Shown: positions 1-9,037, counted from the first letter of the stretch. The stretch is DNA of 64,000 nucleotides from TWA4 sp034086685 (GCA_034086685.1 JAXDZY010000005.1:1-64000); one strand, 5' to 3'. Numbers and translations: made by a program. The notes: generated by a model from the sequence alone, not told the origin.

Positions 1-1676
1 CGTCCGATCGCATACAGCATGAATTCCTTATACACTTTTTCTGAGGAACGATGGCTGAAACGACGGAAGTTCTCATTCTCCTTGATATCCCCGAAATGTC
101 CTTCCGTCTGGATAGAACGGATCTGACGGTTTCGGATCCCCTGTTCACTCTGGATATTTGCATGGCTCTCCTGCTTCAGTTCCTCCCAGTTTTCGTTGAT
201 CTTCATGACCTTATTCTTATCCCTGTCACGTTCTTCATCATATCGATACAGACATTTTGCTTTATGCTCACATCCACTGCAGTCGGCACAGCCATACACC
301 TCAAATGTCTGGGTATACCCCTCTTTTTTGTGATGTTCCGTACGGATATGCCGCAGTTCTCTCCCGTCATGGCATCTGTAAAAATGTTCATCCCCTTCCA
401 CTACATCCACCATGTTGTAATACTTCCCGATATCTTTTTTATAAGCACGCGTTTTCATCTGCTCATGGGTCTGCAGCTTGATATAGCTTGTGATATCATG
501 TTCCTTCAGATAAAGGAGATTCTTTTCGCTGCAGTAGCCGCTGTCTGCGGTAACATCTTCCGGGTAATATCCGAAAGCACGGTTATGCTTTTCCAAAACA
601 GGGATCAGGGTATTATAATCGGTCCGGTCATTGCTGATATAGCTGTGGATGATAAAGTAATTTTCCACAGCGATCTGAACATTGTAAGCCGGTTTCAGCT
701 GACCATTTTTCATGTGGTCCTCTTTCATCCGCATGAACGTAGCCTCGATATCGGTTTTGGAATAACTGTTGCGTCCTTTTCCCATAATCTCATAGCACTC
801 TTTATATTTCAGCAGGCGCTCACTGCAGGATTCCAGTTCTTCATAGATCTGCTGAAGTTCCGGTCTGCGCTTTCCTTTTCCATATACAAAAGAGATTCTT
901 TCCCCTTCTGCGATCCTGTTCAGATTGATCTGAAGTTTCAGCAGCTCCAGCGGCGAACAGGAATCAATTTCTATGACGGAATTATTCGGAATCTTTTTAT
1001 GTTTGGTCAGTTTCCGGCTGCGGTTCTTTTCAATCACATCCCGGACACGGTCCATCCCTTCGATCACAAACATCTGCGCATTTCCGAGTTCATATTTCTG
1101 ATCATATGCATTTTCAGCCAGAAAGGCATTGTATCTGGCATAAACCGCATCGATCCGGTCCAGAAGACCGGCAAGATGGTAGTTGATGCTGCCTCTCCAC
1201 ACGAATGTATAGCGGTTGGCATTTGCTTCGATCTTGGTGCCGTCTATGAACAGCGTTTTTAAAGTGATCAGCCCTTCTTTTTCAAGGCGGCGCAAAAACT
1301 GATAATGAAGGTCATCGAGAATGTCCTTTGTCAGTTTGTTATTGATAAAGTCATAAAAGGCGTCCCTTTTCGGCTTCTTCCCTTTGGTCAGCCAGATGAA
1401 TGCCAGATCTCTTTCACACAGTTCAACAATCCGATCCACAGCCCTGACGCCACGCATGTTTGCATAGGTAAGGACTGCATACATCATGATAGGATTATAG
1501 CCTTTTCTTCCCTTAGACGAATAGCGGGCGATCAGCCCTGCATAATTTAACTCCTCCAGAACTTTTATCAGGGAATAGACAGGATCGTCAGACGGTAAAC
1601 CTAACTGATACAAATCGAAATAAATTTTTTGTTGCCCTATCTCAAAAAATTCGTTATAATATGAATTGGTAAACAT
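1..1676 (-). CDS. IS1182 family transposase (3-prime end outside window)
   Basis: Reverse-strand translation from the ATG at 1676 stays open for 558 codons to the window edge. It begins MFTNSYYNEFFEIGQQ, followed by an N-terminal DUF772-like region with YNPIMMYAVLTYANMRG. LITLKTLFIDGTKIEANANR, with an early acidic residue, comes next. Later it has a DYNTLIPVLEKH region, VTADSGYCSEKN carrying a further Asp, and a cysteine-rich CADCSGCEHKAKC segment. The last residues visible, FRRFSHRSSEKVYKEFMLYA, match the C-terminal end typical of IS1182 transposases, so only a few tens of residues are likely missing. The enzyme would catalyse DDE-type transposition. No frameshift is visible. Confidence 0.88.
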   Translation of the reverse strand, partial: MFTNSYYNEFFEIGQQKIYFDLYQLGLPSDDPVYSLIKVLEELNYAGLIARYSSKGRKGYNPIMMYAVLTYANMRGVRAVDRIVELCERDLAFIWLTKGKKPKRDAFYDFINNKLTKDILDDLHYQFLRRLEKEGLITLKTLFIDGTKIEANANRYTFVWRGSINYHLAGLLDRIDAVYARYNAFLAENAYDQKYELGNAQMFVIEGMDRVRDVIEKNRSRKLTKHKKIPNNSVIEIDSCSPLELLKLQINLNRIAEGERISFVYGKGKRRPELQQIYEELESCSERLLKYKECYEIMGKGRNSYSKTDIEATFMRMKEDHMKNGQLKPAYNVQIAVENYFIIHSYISNDRTDYNTLIPVLEKHNRAFGYYPEDVTADSGYCSEKNLLYLKEHDITSYIKLQTHEQMKTRAYKKDIGKYYNMVDVVEGDEHFYRCHDGRELRHIRTEHHKKEGYTQTFEVYGCADCSGCEHKAKCLYRYDEERDRDKNKVMKINENWEELKQESHANIQSEQGIRNRQIRSIQTEGHFGDIKENENFRRFSHRSSEKVYKEFMLYAIG

Positions 1677-1677
1677 A

Positions 1678-1696
1678 GTTACATTATACATGTAAC
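1678..1696 (-). repeat. Small inverted repeat over the transposase start region
   Basis: GTTACAT and ATGTAAC are perfect 7-base arms around a 5-base loop, ending two bases before the transposase ATG. In the transposase transcript this hairpin would lie where a ribosome binding site should be, and no good Shine-Dalgarno sequence is visible. It may limit transposase translation; that role is inferred. Confidence 0.5.
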
Positions 1697-1701
1697 GGAA
1701 G

Positions 1702-1730
1702 AAAGGTGGTAGTCGTTAGCCACCTTTTTT
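1702..1730 (+). terminator. Rho-independent terminator inside the IS
   Basis: AAAGGTGG pairs with CCACCTTT around a 10-base loop and is followed by a T run on the plus strand. It would stop rightward transcripts, or act as an insulator upstream of the transposase. Confidence 0.6.
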
Positions 1731-1748
1731 CTTATTTTAGGCAAATTT

Positions 1749-1790
1749 ACAGGGGGAGTTATGATTCTGATGAACCATAACTCCCCCTGT
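1749..1790. repeat. 15-bp perfect inverted repeat near the IS end
   Basis: ACAGGGGGAGTTATG and its exact complement flank a 12-base loop. The stem is strong and symmetric, has no T run, and lies 27 bases inside the proposed IS terminus. Likely roles are insulation from outside transcription or transposase recognition. Confidence 0.6.
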
Positions 1791-1868
1791 TACGACTGTC
1801 TATTTCCCGACAGCCCCTCAGTGATGAGAGAAATTTTAAGGATGATATTTTAAAAGGAGGATTTATGT

Positions 1869-2303
1869 ATGAGTACAATGATGGAAGAAAGAGCAAAACG
1901 TGCAAAAGCCATTCTGGAGTATGGTACAATACGCAATGCCGTAAATGCAGGAAAAATGGAGCAATTTCAGGATATCAGTCTCTGTTTACAGCACTGAAAC
2001 GAGGAGATGCAACTATCAATGGAAAAGAGAAACGTTCTCCGTTCTATATGCTGCTTCCAATGAATATTCATCCCAGGATTATGGAACATTGCAATCTGCT
2101 TGAATTTGTAGAAAGATCTTCAGTTTCTAAAGTGATGAGTATTGATGAAGCTGCATTTACAGATGCGGTAGAAGCAATCTGTAATGCAAGGAGAATTACA
2201 GTAAAGGCAGGTGGCGGGTGTAAGAGAACTTTCTTCTGACGTGCTCGATGAGTTCCTGAAGCTTTCTGATGCAGTTTATGTTCAGGGTCCACAGGTGCCG
2301 GGA
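1869..2303 (+). pseudogene. Degraded thiamine-pyrophosphate enzyme gene (acetolactate synthase-like)
   Basis: A good ribosome binding site (AAAGGAGG at 1854-1861) precedes ATG 1869. The first frame reads MSTMMEERAKRAKAILEYG and on to a stop at 1997. A second frame resumes with LFTALKRGDATING, then SPFYMLLPMNIHP and AICNARRITVKAGGG. The original frame returns with VRELSSDVLDEFLKLSDAVY and QGPQVPG. The last blocks resemble the end of the pyrimidine-binding domain and the start of the central domain of TPP enzymes of the acetolactate synthase/IolD type. More than half the gene, including the cofactor domain, is missing, so internal deletions and frameshifts have inactivated it. The family call rests on remembered patterns. 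Confidence 0.6.
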
Positions 2304-2414
2304 AAAAAGACTATCCGATTGCATTTACTGGTGATTTATGATGTAATATGTGATATGATTGGTTTGTTAAAAATACGGGTAACAATTTTGTGATGAAGGG
2401 AAGGTATAAACAAC

Positions 2415-2621
2415 ATGGCATCAAAGAAATATTCAACAGTGGAGCGCAGCAGCTGCGTTGCTTGCGGCACCTGCGTGACGGTCTGCCCCAAAGGGGCCAT
2501 TAAAGTAATCAGGGGATGTTATGCCGCTGTGGACAGCGAAATCTGTATTGGCTGCAATAAATGCGGCAAAGTCTGCCCGACCGGGTGTATCACTCTTGTG
2601 GAGAGGGGGAAAGTGAGATGA
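2415..2621 (+). CDS. 2[4Fe-4S] ferredoxin
   Basis: A 68-residue protein with two CxxCxxCxxxCP clusters: CVACGTCVTVCP near the N-terminus and CIGCNKCGKVCP in the second half. This is the usual spacing for an 8-iron bacterial ferredoxin, a soluble low-potential electron carrier. The start has a GGGAAGG ribosome binding site. The stop codon overlaps the start of the next gene (ATGA), so the two are translationally coupled, and this ferredoxin probably exchanges electrons with the membrane Fe-S protein encoded next. Confidence 0.9.
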   Translation: MASKKYSTVERSSCVACGTCVTVCPKGAIKVIRGCYAAVDSEICIGCNKCGKVCPTGCITLVERGKVR

Positions 2622-3244
2622 CGGAGACAGCAAAAAAGAAATCGGAACAAAAGAAATCAACCAAGAAGAAATGGTATGAGTGGTTGTGGATCTGGGCAAT
2701 TGTCTATTTTACACTGGGCTTTTTCAATATACTGTTTGCATGGCTGGGTATGATCGATTTCCTGGTTCCGCTGGGATTTGCCATATTCGGCGGAACGAAG
2801 GGCTTCTGCAACCGGTACTGCGGACGGGGCCAGCTGCTTATGAAGCTGGGCAGTTCCTGCAAATGTTCCCGCAATAAACCCACGCCGAAATGGATGTATT
2901 CCAAATGGTTTCGTTATGGTTTTCTGGTCTTTTTCCTGACCATGTTCGGGAATATGGTATTTCAGACATATCTGGTAGCGGCGGGCAGTCGTTCCCTCAG
3001 GGAAGCAATCAAGCTGTTCTGGACATTCAGAATTCCCTGGGGATGGACCTATACAGCCGGTACCGTGCCGGACTGGATTGCACAGTACAGCTTCGGTTTT
3101 TACAGCGTGATGCTCACGTCACTGCTGCTGGGACTGATCGTGATGGTACTGTACAAGCCCAGAACCTGGTGTACATTCTGCCCCATGGGAACCATGACGC
3201 AGGGAATCTGCAAAATCAGAAATTCACGCAGTAAGGATGCGTAA
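2618..3244 (+). CDS. NapH/NosR-like 4Fe-4S membrane protein
   Basis: 208 residues from the ATG overlapping the ferredoxin stop. The upstream in-frame ATG at 2561 is inside the ferredoxin and was rejected. A lysine-rich cytoplasmic N-terminus is followed by about four hydrophobic segments. Cysteine patterns CNRYCGRGQ and CTFCPMG resemble the polyferredoxin-type membrane family (NapH, NosR, YccM), although the usual CxxxCP clusters are reduced. The likely role is electron transfer between the ferredoxin and a membrane or periplasmic acceptor; the partner is not in the window. The next gene lies 24 bases downstream. Confidence 0.75.
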   Translation: MTETAKKKSEQKKSTKKKWYEWLWIWAIVYFTLGFFNILFAWLGMIDFLVPLGFAIFGGTKGFCNRYCGRGQLLMKLGSSCKCSRNKPTPKWMYSKWFRYGFLVFFLTMFGNMVFQTYLVAAGSRSLREAIKLFWTFRIPWGWTYTAGTVPDWIAQYSFGFYSVMLTSLLLGLIVMVLYKPRTWCTFCPMGTMTQGICKIRNSRSKDA

Positions 3245-3268
3245 TTTTTCAGGAAAGCAGGTAATAAG

Positions 3269-4375
3269 ATGTTTCGTTTATTGCTGGGAGCGATGGTATT
3301 TGCTCTGATGGCCGGTATGTACTGGCTGACTGGCCGGCTGTTGTCTTTTTGCGGAATTGACAGAAAACATGCCGGACTTCGTCTGCTGCGTGCAGGTTTT
3401 TCTGTGCTTTTTATTGTTTTGTGCCGCCGGTGGCGTATGGCCGGACTGATTGGTGTCTATCTGATGGGCGCGTATGTGCTGTTTGATCTGGCAGCGTTTA
3501 TCATTCGACGTTCAGTGTCGGTAATGTATCGGATGGACAGCCGTACGGCAGACAGCAGAATATGCAGCGGTATTGTACCTGCTCTTGCAGCGGGGATTCT
3601 GCTGGCGTATGGATATTTCAATATGCTGCATATCGTGCCGGCAGAATACACGGTAACATCGGATAAACTGCAGTCGGATTACACTGTTGTTCTGCTGACC
3701 GATACCCATTACGATACGATTCAGAGTCCTGAATTGCTCGAGAAAATGGCCGGAGAGATTAACAGTCTGCACCCGGATCTGATTGTGCTTGGCGGCGATA
3801 TGGTTGAGGAGGGAACTTCAAAAAAATCCATGGAGGAGGCTTTCCGGCTGTTCGGAAGTCTGGAGAGCAGATATGGGATATTTTACATATATGGAAATCA
3901 TGACCGGCAGTTGTATACTGCATCACCGGCGTATGCACAGACGGAACTGGCGGAAACCATTGAATCAAACGGCATAACCATTCTGGATGATAAATGGATT
4001 TCAATCGGGGAAGATCTTGTGCTGGCGGGACGTCAGGACGCGTCATATCCATCCGGCCGCATTTCTTTGGCCACTCTTCTGCAGGATGCGGACAGGCAGC
4101 GTTTTATTCTGACGGTGGATCACCAGCCGGTCGAAACGGAAGAAAATGCCGCTCTGGGAGTGGATCTGGAATTATGCGGACATACCCATGCGGGGCAGAT
4201 ATTTCCGGTGGGATATATCAACATGCTGATGGGCACCCTGAATTACGGGGAGTATGACATGAATGGCAGCAAAGTCATCGTCTCCTCCGGAGTAACCGGA
4301 TGGGGCTTTCCCGTACGAACCCAGGGAAGATGTGAATATGTGGTGGTTCATCTGAAATCGTGCTCTGCTGAATAG
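3269..4375 (+). CDS. Membrane-anchored metallophosphoesterase (YkuE/YaeI-like)
   Basis: 368 residues. The first 120 hold about four transmembrane helices, followed by a calcineurin-like phosphoesterase domain. The metal-binding motifs appear in order: DTHYD, GGDMVE, GNHD, VDHQP and GHTHAGQ. This domain order matches the YkuE/YaeI family, thought to act on membrane phospholipids or cell-wall lipid intermediates. The start has an AGGAAAGCAGG leader. It follows the Fe-S membrane protein at short distance and may be co-transcribed, but a functional link is not obvious. A strong hairpin follows the stop. Confidence 0.85.
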   Translation: MFRLLLGAMVFALMAGMYWLTGRLLSFCGIDRKHAGLRLLRAGFSVLFIVLCRRWRMAGLIGVYLMGAYVLFDLAAFIIRRSVSVMYRMDSRTADSRICSGIVPALAAGILLAYGYFNMLHIVPAEYTVTSDKLQSDYTVVLLTDTHYDTIQSPELLEKMAGEINSLHPDLIVLGGDMVEEGTSKKSMEEAFRLFGSLESRYGIFYIYGNHDRQLYTASPAYAQTELAETIESNGITILDDKWISIGEDLVLAGRQDASYPSGRISLATLLQDADRQRFILTVDHQPVETEENAALGVDLELCGHTHAGQIFPVGYINMLMGTLNYGEYDMNGSKVIVSSGVTGWGFPVRTQGRCEYVVVHLKSCSAE

Positions 4376-4408
4376 TTACGGAAAAACGGTATATAATCCG
4401 TAAGATTT

Positions 4409-4443
4409 GATAAGTTTTGCGGTTATAAATCGCAAAACTTATC
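4409..4443. terminator. Bidirectional terminator between convergent genes
   Basis: GATAAGTTTTGCG and CGCAAAACTTATC form a 13-bp perfect stem with a 9-base loop between the convergent phosphoesterase and acetyltransferase genes. Without a long T run it may act mainly as an mRNA 3-prime stabiliser. Confidence 0.65.
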
Positions 4444-4477
4444 AGCCGCCTTTCCCTTTAAAACCTGACATCGGATT

Positions 4478-5116
4478 TTAAAGCTGAATGTCAAATTCTC
4501 TTTTTTTATAAAAATATTTTCTGTCTTCATCTGTGATGGGACGGATCACGCGGCAGGGATTGCCCGCGGCAATTACATTTGCAGGGATATCTTTTGTTAC
4601 AACGCTGCCTGCGCCGATGACTACATTATCACCTATTGTAACTCCGGGTGTAATGACACTGTTTCCTCCGATCCATACGTTATTTCCGATTTTTACGGGA
4701 ATTCCGTATTCGTATCCGGTATTGCGCATTTCAGGGTGAACGGGATGACCCGCTGTGTAGATGGAAACATTGGGAGCGAAAAGTACATTGTCGCCGATGT
4801 CGACTCTTCCCACATCCAGTATTGTACAATTATAATTGGCTATGAAGTTTTTGCCCACATGGATGTGTGTTCCGTAATCACAGTAAAATGGCTGGGTCAG
4901 TCCAATGGGCCCGTCCGCATTCGGAATCAGTCTGGATGCAATTTCAGCCTGTTTTTCAAAATCGCAGGGATCGGCGGTGTTAAACTCCCACAGCAGTCTG
5001 CGCGTGTGCTTCATTTCTTCAATCACTGACTCATCTGCCCGGTAGGGAAGTTCATGATCTCTTCGCTCTCTCTGATTCAGTTTACTTAAATCCGTAAATG
5101 TTTTTTTCTGATCCAT
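4478..5116 (-). CDS. maa: Maltose/galactoside-type O-acetyltransferase
   Basis: 212 residues. An N-terminal Mac domain (about residues 18-70, with RRLLWEFNTADP) is followed by left-handed beta-helix hexapeptide repeats such as VDIGDNVLFAPNVSIY, VKIGNNVWIGGNSVI and VTIGDNVVIGAGSVV. The YTAGHPVHP segment carries the catalytic histidine of this family. The enzyme transfers acetyl from acetyl-CoA to a sugar hydroxyl, possibly for detoxification. GAAGGAGG precedes the ATG. It lies 54 bases after the MATE gene on the same strand, so both are probably in one transcript. The exact substrate cannot be read from the sequence. Confidence 0.88.
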   Translation of the reverse strand: MDQKKTFTDLSKLNQRERRDHELPYRADESVIEEMKHTRRLLWEFNTADPCDFEKQAEIASRLIPNADGPIGLTQPFYCDYGTHIHVGKNFIANYNCTILDVGRVDIGDNVLFAPNVSIYTAGHPVHPEMRNTGYEYGIPVKIGNNVWIGGNSVITPGVTIGDNVVIGAGSVVTKDIPANVIAAGNPCRVIRPITDEDRKYFYKKREFDIQL

Positions 5117-5170
5117 TTTGTTCCTCCTTCAAAATCTTTAAAATGATAATTATCTGAATATTGTATGATG

Positions 5171-6514
5171 TTATGTAAGATTTTTAACCCATTGATATTT
5201 TCTGTAGTGCATGTATGCGGCGGGTGCTTTCAGGCATTCATCCAGGCTCAGTATAAGATAGACAAGCGGCACGGGCAGTTTTATAACAAATGCTGCCAGT
5301 GCTCCCAGCGGTGCGATGATCAGCCACATAATTACCGTGTCGCACCACAGGCCGAACCTGGTATCTCCGCCTGCGCAGAAAACGCCATCAATTAAGGTGA
5401 CATTTATGGATTTTCCAACCATGTAAAATCCGCAGATGAGCAGCATCCATTTCAGATATTCCAGAGCGCGGCTGCTCAGGGAGGCGGAAATCCCAAGATA
5501 CAGAGGGGTGGACAGTACAAGTACTGCCCCGGAGATAACTCCGGTCCAGGCGGCAAGGCGCAGCAATCTGTTTCCGTACCATTTCGCAGTCTCCAGGTTA
5601 TTTTTACCAAGCTCATTTCCTATGATAATCTCTGTGCCTCCGCCCAGTCCCAGGCAGAAGCAGGAAATAATATTTTTGGCTGTATTGGCAATGGAATTGG
5701 CTGCCACTGCATCGTTTCCCATATGGCTTATGATGATGGAAAATACTGTGAATCCCAGCCCCCATACCAGCAGGTCTGCAAGAACCGGCAGAGAATACTG
5801 TGCAAATTCTTTTAAAAGACGGATGTTGCCTGTTTTCACATACTGCCGGCGGATGCGGACACAATCGACGGTGATGTTCTCCGCCAGAACCAGAAGCAGT
5901 TCTGCGCCAATGGCAATGACCGTGGCAGCAGCGGCTCCGGATGCTCCCATTGCGGGCAGACCGAACAGGCCGAAAATAAATATGCCATTGAGGACAATAT
6001 TGATTATTACGGCGATGCCTCCATACAGCGTGCTGCGGATGATTCTTCCGCTGTTTTTCATCATACAAAGGAAAACCTGCGGCAGAGCCATCAGCAGGTA
6101 CGACCAGCTGGCGATGCGCAGGTAGGAGGTGCCTGTACGGATCAGTACCTTATCAGAGGTAAAAATCCGCATTATAATTCCAGGAAAACATTGGGCAGAC
6201 AGAAAAAAAATCGTGGAAATTCCAACCGATATCTGCAGAGAAGTTCCCAGAAGCCGTTCCATGGCAGGAATATCCCTTTTTCCCCAGTATTGAGCAGCCA
6301 GAATGGTCATACCCACGGTCAGAGCACTGAAAAAAAGATTTAATACAAACTGAACCTGTGTGGCCAGTGACACTGCCGATAAAGCATTCTGATCAAACAT
6401 CCCCAGCATCAATGCATCGGAAACGCTCACCAGAGAAGCCAGAAGATTCTGAACGGCAATGGGAAGAACGAAACCGGATATTCTTCTGTTGATTGACTGT
6501 AGACTATCACTCAT
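5171..6514 (-). CDS. MATE family efflux transporter
   Basis: 447 residues and about twelve hydrophobic segments in two similar halves, as usual for the multidrug and toxin extrusion family. N-terminal features such as NLLASLVSVSDALMLGMFDQ and AAQYWGKRD match the family. It would export cationic drugs or metabolites using a Na+ or H+ gradient. It is divergent from the AraC gene at 6695, with overlapping promoters between them, so that regulator is the obvious candidate to control it. The gene is complete, with no frameshift. Confidence 0.88.
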   Translation of the reverse strand: MSDSLQSINRRISGFVLPIAVQNLLASLVSVSDALMLGMFDQNALSAVSLATQVQFVLNLFFSALTVGMTILAAQYWGKRDIPAMERLLGTSLQISVGISTIFFLSAQCFPGIIMRIFTSDKVLIRTGTSYLRIASWSYLLMALPQVFLCMMKNSGRIIRSTLYGGIAVIINIVLNGIFIFGLFGLPAMGASGAAAATVIAIGAELLLVLAENITVDCVRIRRQYVKTGNIRLLKEFAQYSLPVLADLLVWGLGFTVFSIIISHMGNDAVAANSIANTAKNIISCFCLGLGGGTEIIIGNELGKNNLETAKWYGNRLLRLAAWTGVISGAVLVLSTPLYLGISASLSSRALEYLKWMLLICGFYMVGKSINVTLIDGVFCAGGDTRFGLWCDTVIMWLIIAPLGALAAFVIKLPVPLVYLILSLDECLKAPAAYMHYRKYQWVKNLT

Positions 6515-6551
6515 AATTCTCCTTATCCTGCAGGGCCCTGCATTTTCTCAT

Positions 6552-6607
6552 TTGACGCTTTCATCATCTGATATTATAATAATAATCACTTATTTTAACG
6601 AAATCAA
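6552..6607. promoter_or_regulatory. Overlapping divergent promoters for the MATE and AraC genes
   Basis: Plus strand: TTGACG at 6552, a 17-base spacer, TATAAT at 6575-6580, facing the AraC gene. Minus strand: TTGATT (6607-6602), a 17-base spacer, TATTAT (6584-6579), facing the MATE gene. The -10 elements overlap, so the two promoters probably compete or share one regulator site. Confidence 0.6.
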
Positions 6608-6619
6608 TAACAATAATCG

Positions 6620-6658
6620 CCGGATAATATAACGATTGCACATTTAAAAATTATCCGG
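6620..6658. repeat. 9-bp inverted repeat upstream of the AraC gene
   Basis: CCGGATAAT and ATTATCCGG are perfect arms 21 bases apart, in the AraC leader. They could be an operator with half-sites about three helical turns apart, or a leader hairpin. Confidence 0.45.
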
Positions 6659-6694
6659 GCAGTACAAAATACTGATGTACAGGAGAAAACAGAT

Positions 6695-7609
6695 ATGAGA
6701 AATGCAGAAATCCATATAAATCTGATGCCGGATGATTCGGAAATTATTCCCTACAACTCTGCAGGAATTCCCATTTACATACGCAGCGGACGCTTGTCCA
6801 TGTATGCAGGCATGCGTTCACTGTGCCACTGGCATGAAGATCTGGAGTTTATAAGAATCCATAAGGGAAAAATGTGTTATTGGGTAAATGGAAAAAATAT
6901 GCTTTTGAAAGAGGGAGATTGTCTTGTTGTAAATAGCCGGCAGATGCATTATGGTTATTCATTCCGGCAGCAGGACTGCGATTTTACCTGTATCATTCTG
7001 CATCCTGATCTGCTGCCGGGGCATCATCAGCTGAGAAAGCTTTTTGTGGAACCTCTGCTTCGGAATGCGGATTTTGAATATCTGCACTGCGATGCAGAAG
7101 ACAGCAATACGGACCGGATCCGCAGATATCTTGACAGTATGGTAGAAATTGAGATGGAGCATCAGGAGGCCTGTGAGCTTCAGATAGCAGGAGTTCTGGG
7201 GCTTCTTTTTGGCGAATTAATCCGTCATCCTGCCATCGGGCACGCCGTTTCCCCTGCGGAAAAGGATCCCGATACGGTCATCCGTCAGAATATGATTTCC
7301 TTCATCTATCAGAATTATTCCGGGAAAATCGGCCTGTCCCATATCGCGAATGCAGGGAATGTATGCCGCAACAAGTGCTGCCAGATATTTAAAAAATATA
7401 CACAGCAGTCTCCCATTGAATTTCTGAACCGGTACCGGCTGGAAGTAAGCCGCAATCTGCTGGCAGGCGGGAATATGAGCGTCCTGGAGATTGCCCAGCA
7501 CTGCGGCTTTAATCATTCCAGCTATTATTCAAAATTGTTTTATCGAGCCTATCGGTGTACTCCCACGGAGTATCGGAAGAGTTCACGGGAACAGATGGAT
7601 TATAGCTAA
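6695..7609 (+). CDS. AraC family transcriptional regulator
   Basis: 304 residues: an N-terminal cupin-like ligand domain (HWHEDLEFIRIHKGKMCYWV near residues 47-67) and a C-terminal double helix-turn-helix (about 205-300). The second helix-turn-helix reads LEIAQHCGFNHSSYYSKLF and ends with the family signature PTEYRK. The start has GGAGAAAA eight bases upstream. Its position between two MATE genes, one divergent and one 75 bases downstream, suggests it controls drug or metabolite export. The effector is unknown. Confidence 0.88.
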   Translation: MRNAEIHINLMPDDSEIIPYNSAGIPIYIRSGRLSMYAGMRSLCHWHEDLEFIRIHKGKMCYWVNGKNMLLKEGDCLVVNSRQMHYGYSFRQQDCDFTCIILHPDLLPGHHQLRKLFVEPLLRNADFEYLHCDAEDSNTDRIRRYLDSMVEIEMEHQEACELQIAGVLGLLFGELIRHPAIGHAVSPAEKDPDTVIRQNMISFIYQNYSGKIGLSHIANAGNVCRNKCCQIFKKYTQQSPIEFLNRYRLEVSRNLLAGGNMSVLEIAQHCGFNHSSYYSKLFYRAYRCTPTEYRKSSREQMDYS

Positions 7610-7644
7610 ACAGAAAGACATCAACTGCACAGAGTCATATAGAT

Positions 7645-7656
7645 CTGAACAGTTAC
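7645..7656 (+). repeat. CTGAACAGTTAC intergenic motif, copy 1
   Basis: This 12-base word lies in the short gap before the second MATE gene. Near-identical copies occur at 42726 and 53313, all intergenic. Confidence 0.4.
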
Positions 7657-7684
7657 ACAAAAACACGGAAAGGAAGTAATACAA

Positions 7685-9037
7685 ATGAATCAGGATTTGA
7701 CAAAGGGGGCGGTGATGCCTTCCATGCTGCGTTTTGCCGTTCCCATGATCCTGGGAAATCTCCTGCAGCAGTGCTACAATATTGCCGATACACTGATCGT
7801 GGGACAGTTTCTGGGGAAGAATGCTCTGGCGGCAGTGGGATCGGCATTTACTTTGATGACATTTCTGAATTCTATCCTGCTGGGACTCTGCATGGGCAGC
7901 GGGGTGGTTTTTTCCATCCGGTTCGGACAGCGGGATGAGGAGGGACTTCGGGATGGAATCTGTGCATCTTTTACGCTGATTGCTGTGGTGACGCTGCTGA
8001 TCAACGTAATTGCTTTACTCTGCCTTGAACGAATCAGAGTTTTTCTGCAGGTACCGGAAGAGGTATGGGGATGCATGAGGGAATATCTGGCAGTGATTTT
8101 CTTTGGAATCGCGGCCACTTTTCTGTACAATTATTTTGCTTCTTTCCTGCGGGCAGTAGGAAATTCAATGATTCCGCTGGTTTTTCTTGCAATCTCCACG
8201 GTTCTGAACATTGGTCTTGATCTGTGGTTTGTGATCGGACTGAAAAGAGGTGCCGCCGGAGCAGCAGAAGCGACAGTTGTTGCCCAGTATGTGTCAGGAA
8301 TCGGTATCGCTTTATATTCCATGAGAATGTGTTCTGAACTTCGCGGCATCAGCAGAAAGTGGAGGCTTCGCTGGTCCTGTGTCAGGGAAATCGCCGGATT
8401 TTCCATCCTTACCTGTGTACAACAATCGATTATGAATCTGGGAATACTCATGGTACAGGGACTGGTCAACAGCTTTGGTGCCAATGTGATGGCAGCCTTT
8501 GCGGCAGCAGTGAAGATTGATGCTTTTGCATACATGCCGGTGCAGGATTTCGGCAATGCATTTTCCACCTTTATTGCCCAGAATTACGGTGCGCGTAAGG
8601 AAGACCGCATCCGCACAGGGCTGAAAGGAGCGGTTATGGCTTCCATGAGTTTCTGCATCCTGGTATCTGCAGTTGTATGGATATTTGCACGTCCCCTGAT
8701 GACTGTATTTGTGGGTGCAGGGGAACAGGAGGTCATACGGGAAGGAATCCGTTATCTGCATATTGAAGGCGCATTTTACTGCGGAATCGGCTGCCTGTTT
8801 CTTCTGTACGGACTGTATCGGGCGCTGGGCAAACCGGGCATGTCCGTAGTTCTCACCATCATATCACTGGGAACCCGGGTGATTCTGGCCTGCATACTTT
8901 CCTCTGTACCTGCCATCGGTGTCACCGGCATCTGGTGGTCTGTGCCCATCGGATGGTTTCTGGCGGATGCAGCCGGTGGGATTTATTATGTATTCCATAA
9001 GAAAGATATCAGTATAATAATTCAACAGGAGCTTTAA
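7685..9037 (+). CDS. MATE family efflux transporter (second copy)
   Basis: 450 residues, about twelve transmembrane segments. N-terminal MLRFAVPMILGNLLQQCYNI and ADTLIVGQFLGKNALAAVGS are characteristic of the NorM/DinF-like MATE branch common in Clostridia. Predicted role: Na+ or H+ driven export of small organic molecules. AAGGAAG lies eight bases before the ATG. The sequence differs strongly from the MATE at 5171-6514, so the pair is not a recent duplication. It follows the AraC gene closely on the same strand and may be co-transcribed with it. Confidence 0.9.
   Translation: MNQDLTKGAVMPSMLRFAVPMILGNLLQQCYNIADTLIVGQFLGKNALAAVGSAFTLMTFLNSILLGLCMGSGVVFSIRFGQRDEEGLRDGICASFTLIAVVTLLINVIALLCLERIRVFLQVPEEVWGCMREYLAVIFFGIAATFLYNYFASFLRAVGNSMIPLVFLAISTVLNIGLDLWFVIGLKRGAAGAAEATVVAQYVSGIGIALYSMRMCSELRGISRKWRLRWSCVREIAGFSILTCVQQSIMNLGILMVQGLVNSFGANVMAAFAAAVKIDAFAYMPVQDFGNAFSTFIAQNYGARKEDRIRTGLKGAVMASMSFCILVSAVVWIFARPLMTVFVGAGEQEVIREGIRYLHIEGAFYCGIGCLFLLYGLYRALGKPGMSVVLTIISLGTRVILACILSSVPAIGVTGIWWSVPIGWFLADAAGGIYYVFHKKDISIIIQQEL

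Larger units (their letters stand above)
1..1817 (-). mobile_element. IS1182-like insertion sequence, cut by the left window edge
   Basis: The element holds one transposase gene read leftwards. Its right end is placed where a GGGGCTGTCGGG-type terminus (seen in reverse as CCCGACAGCCCC) finishes at 1817. Many IS1182-family ends start GGGGCTGT or similar, so the boundary is plausible, but the left end and the target duplication lie outside the window. Between transposase and terminus sit a terminator-like hairpin and a 15-bp perfect inverted repeat. The element abuts a degraded TPP-enzyme gene that begins 50 bases beyond it. Confidence 0.7.

Noticed and set aside
51..1262. 403-residue open frame on the plus strand
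   Set aside because: It lies wholly opposite the IS1182 transposase, whose reverse-strand frame shows clear family motifs. The plus-strand product has no recognisable domain.
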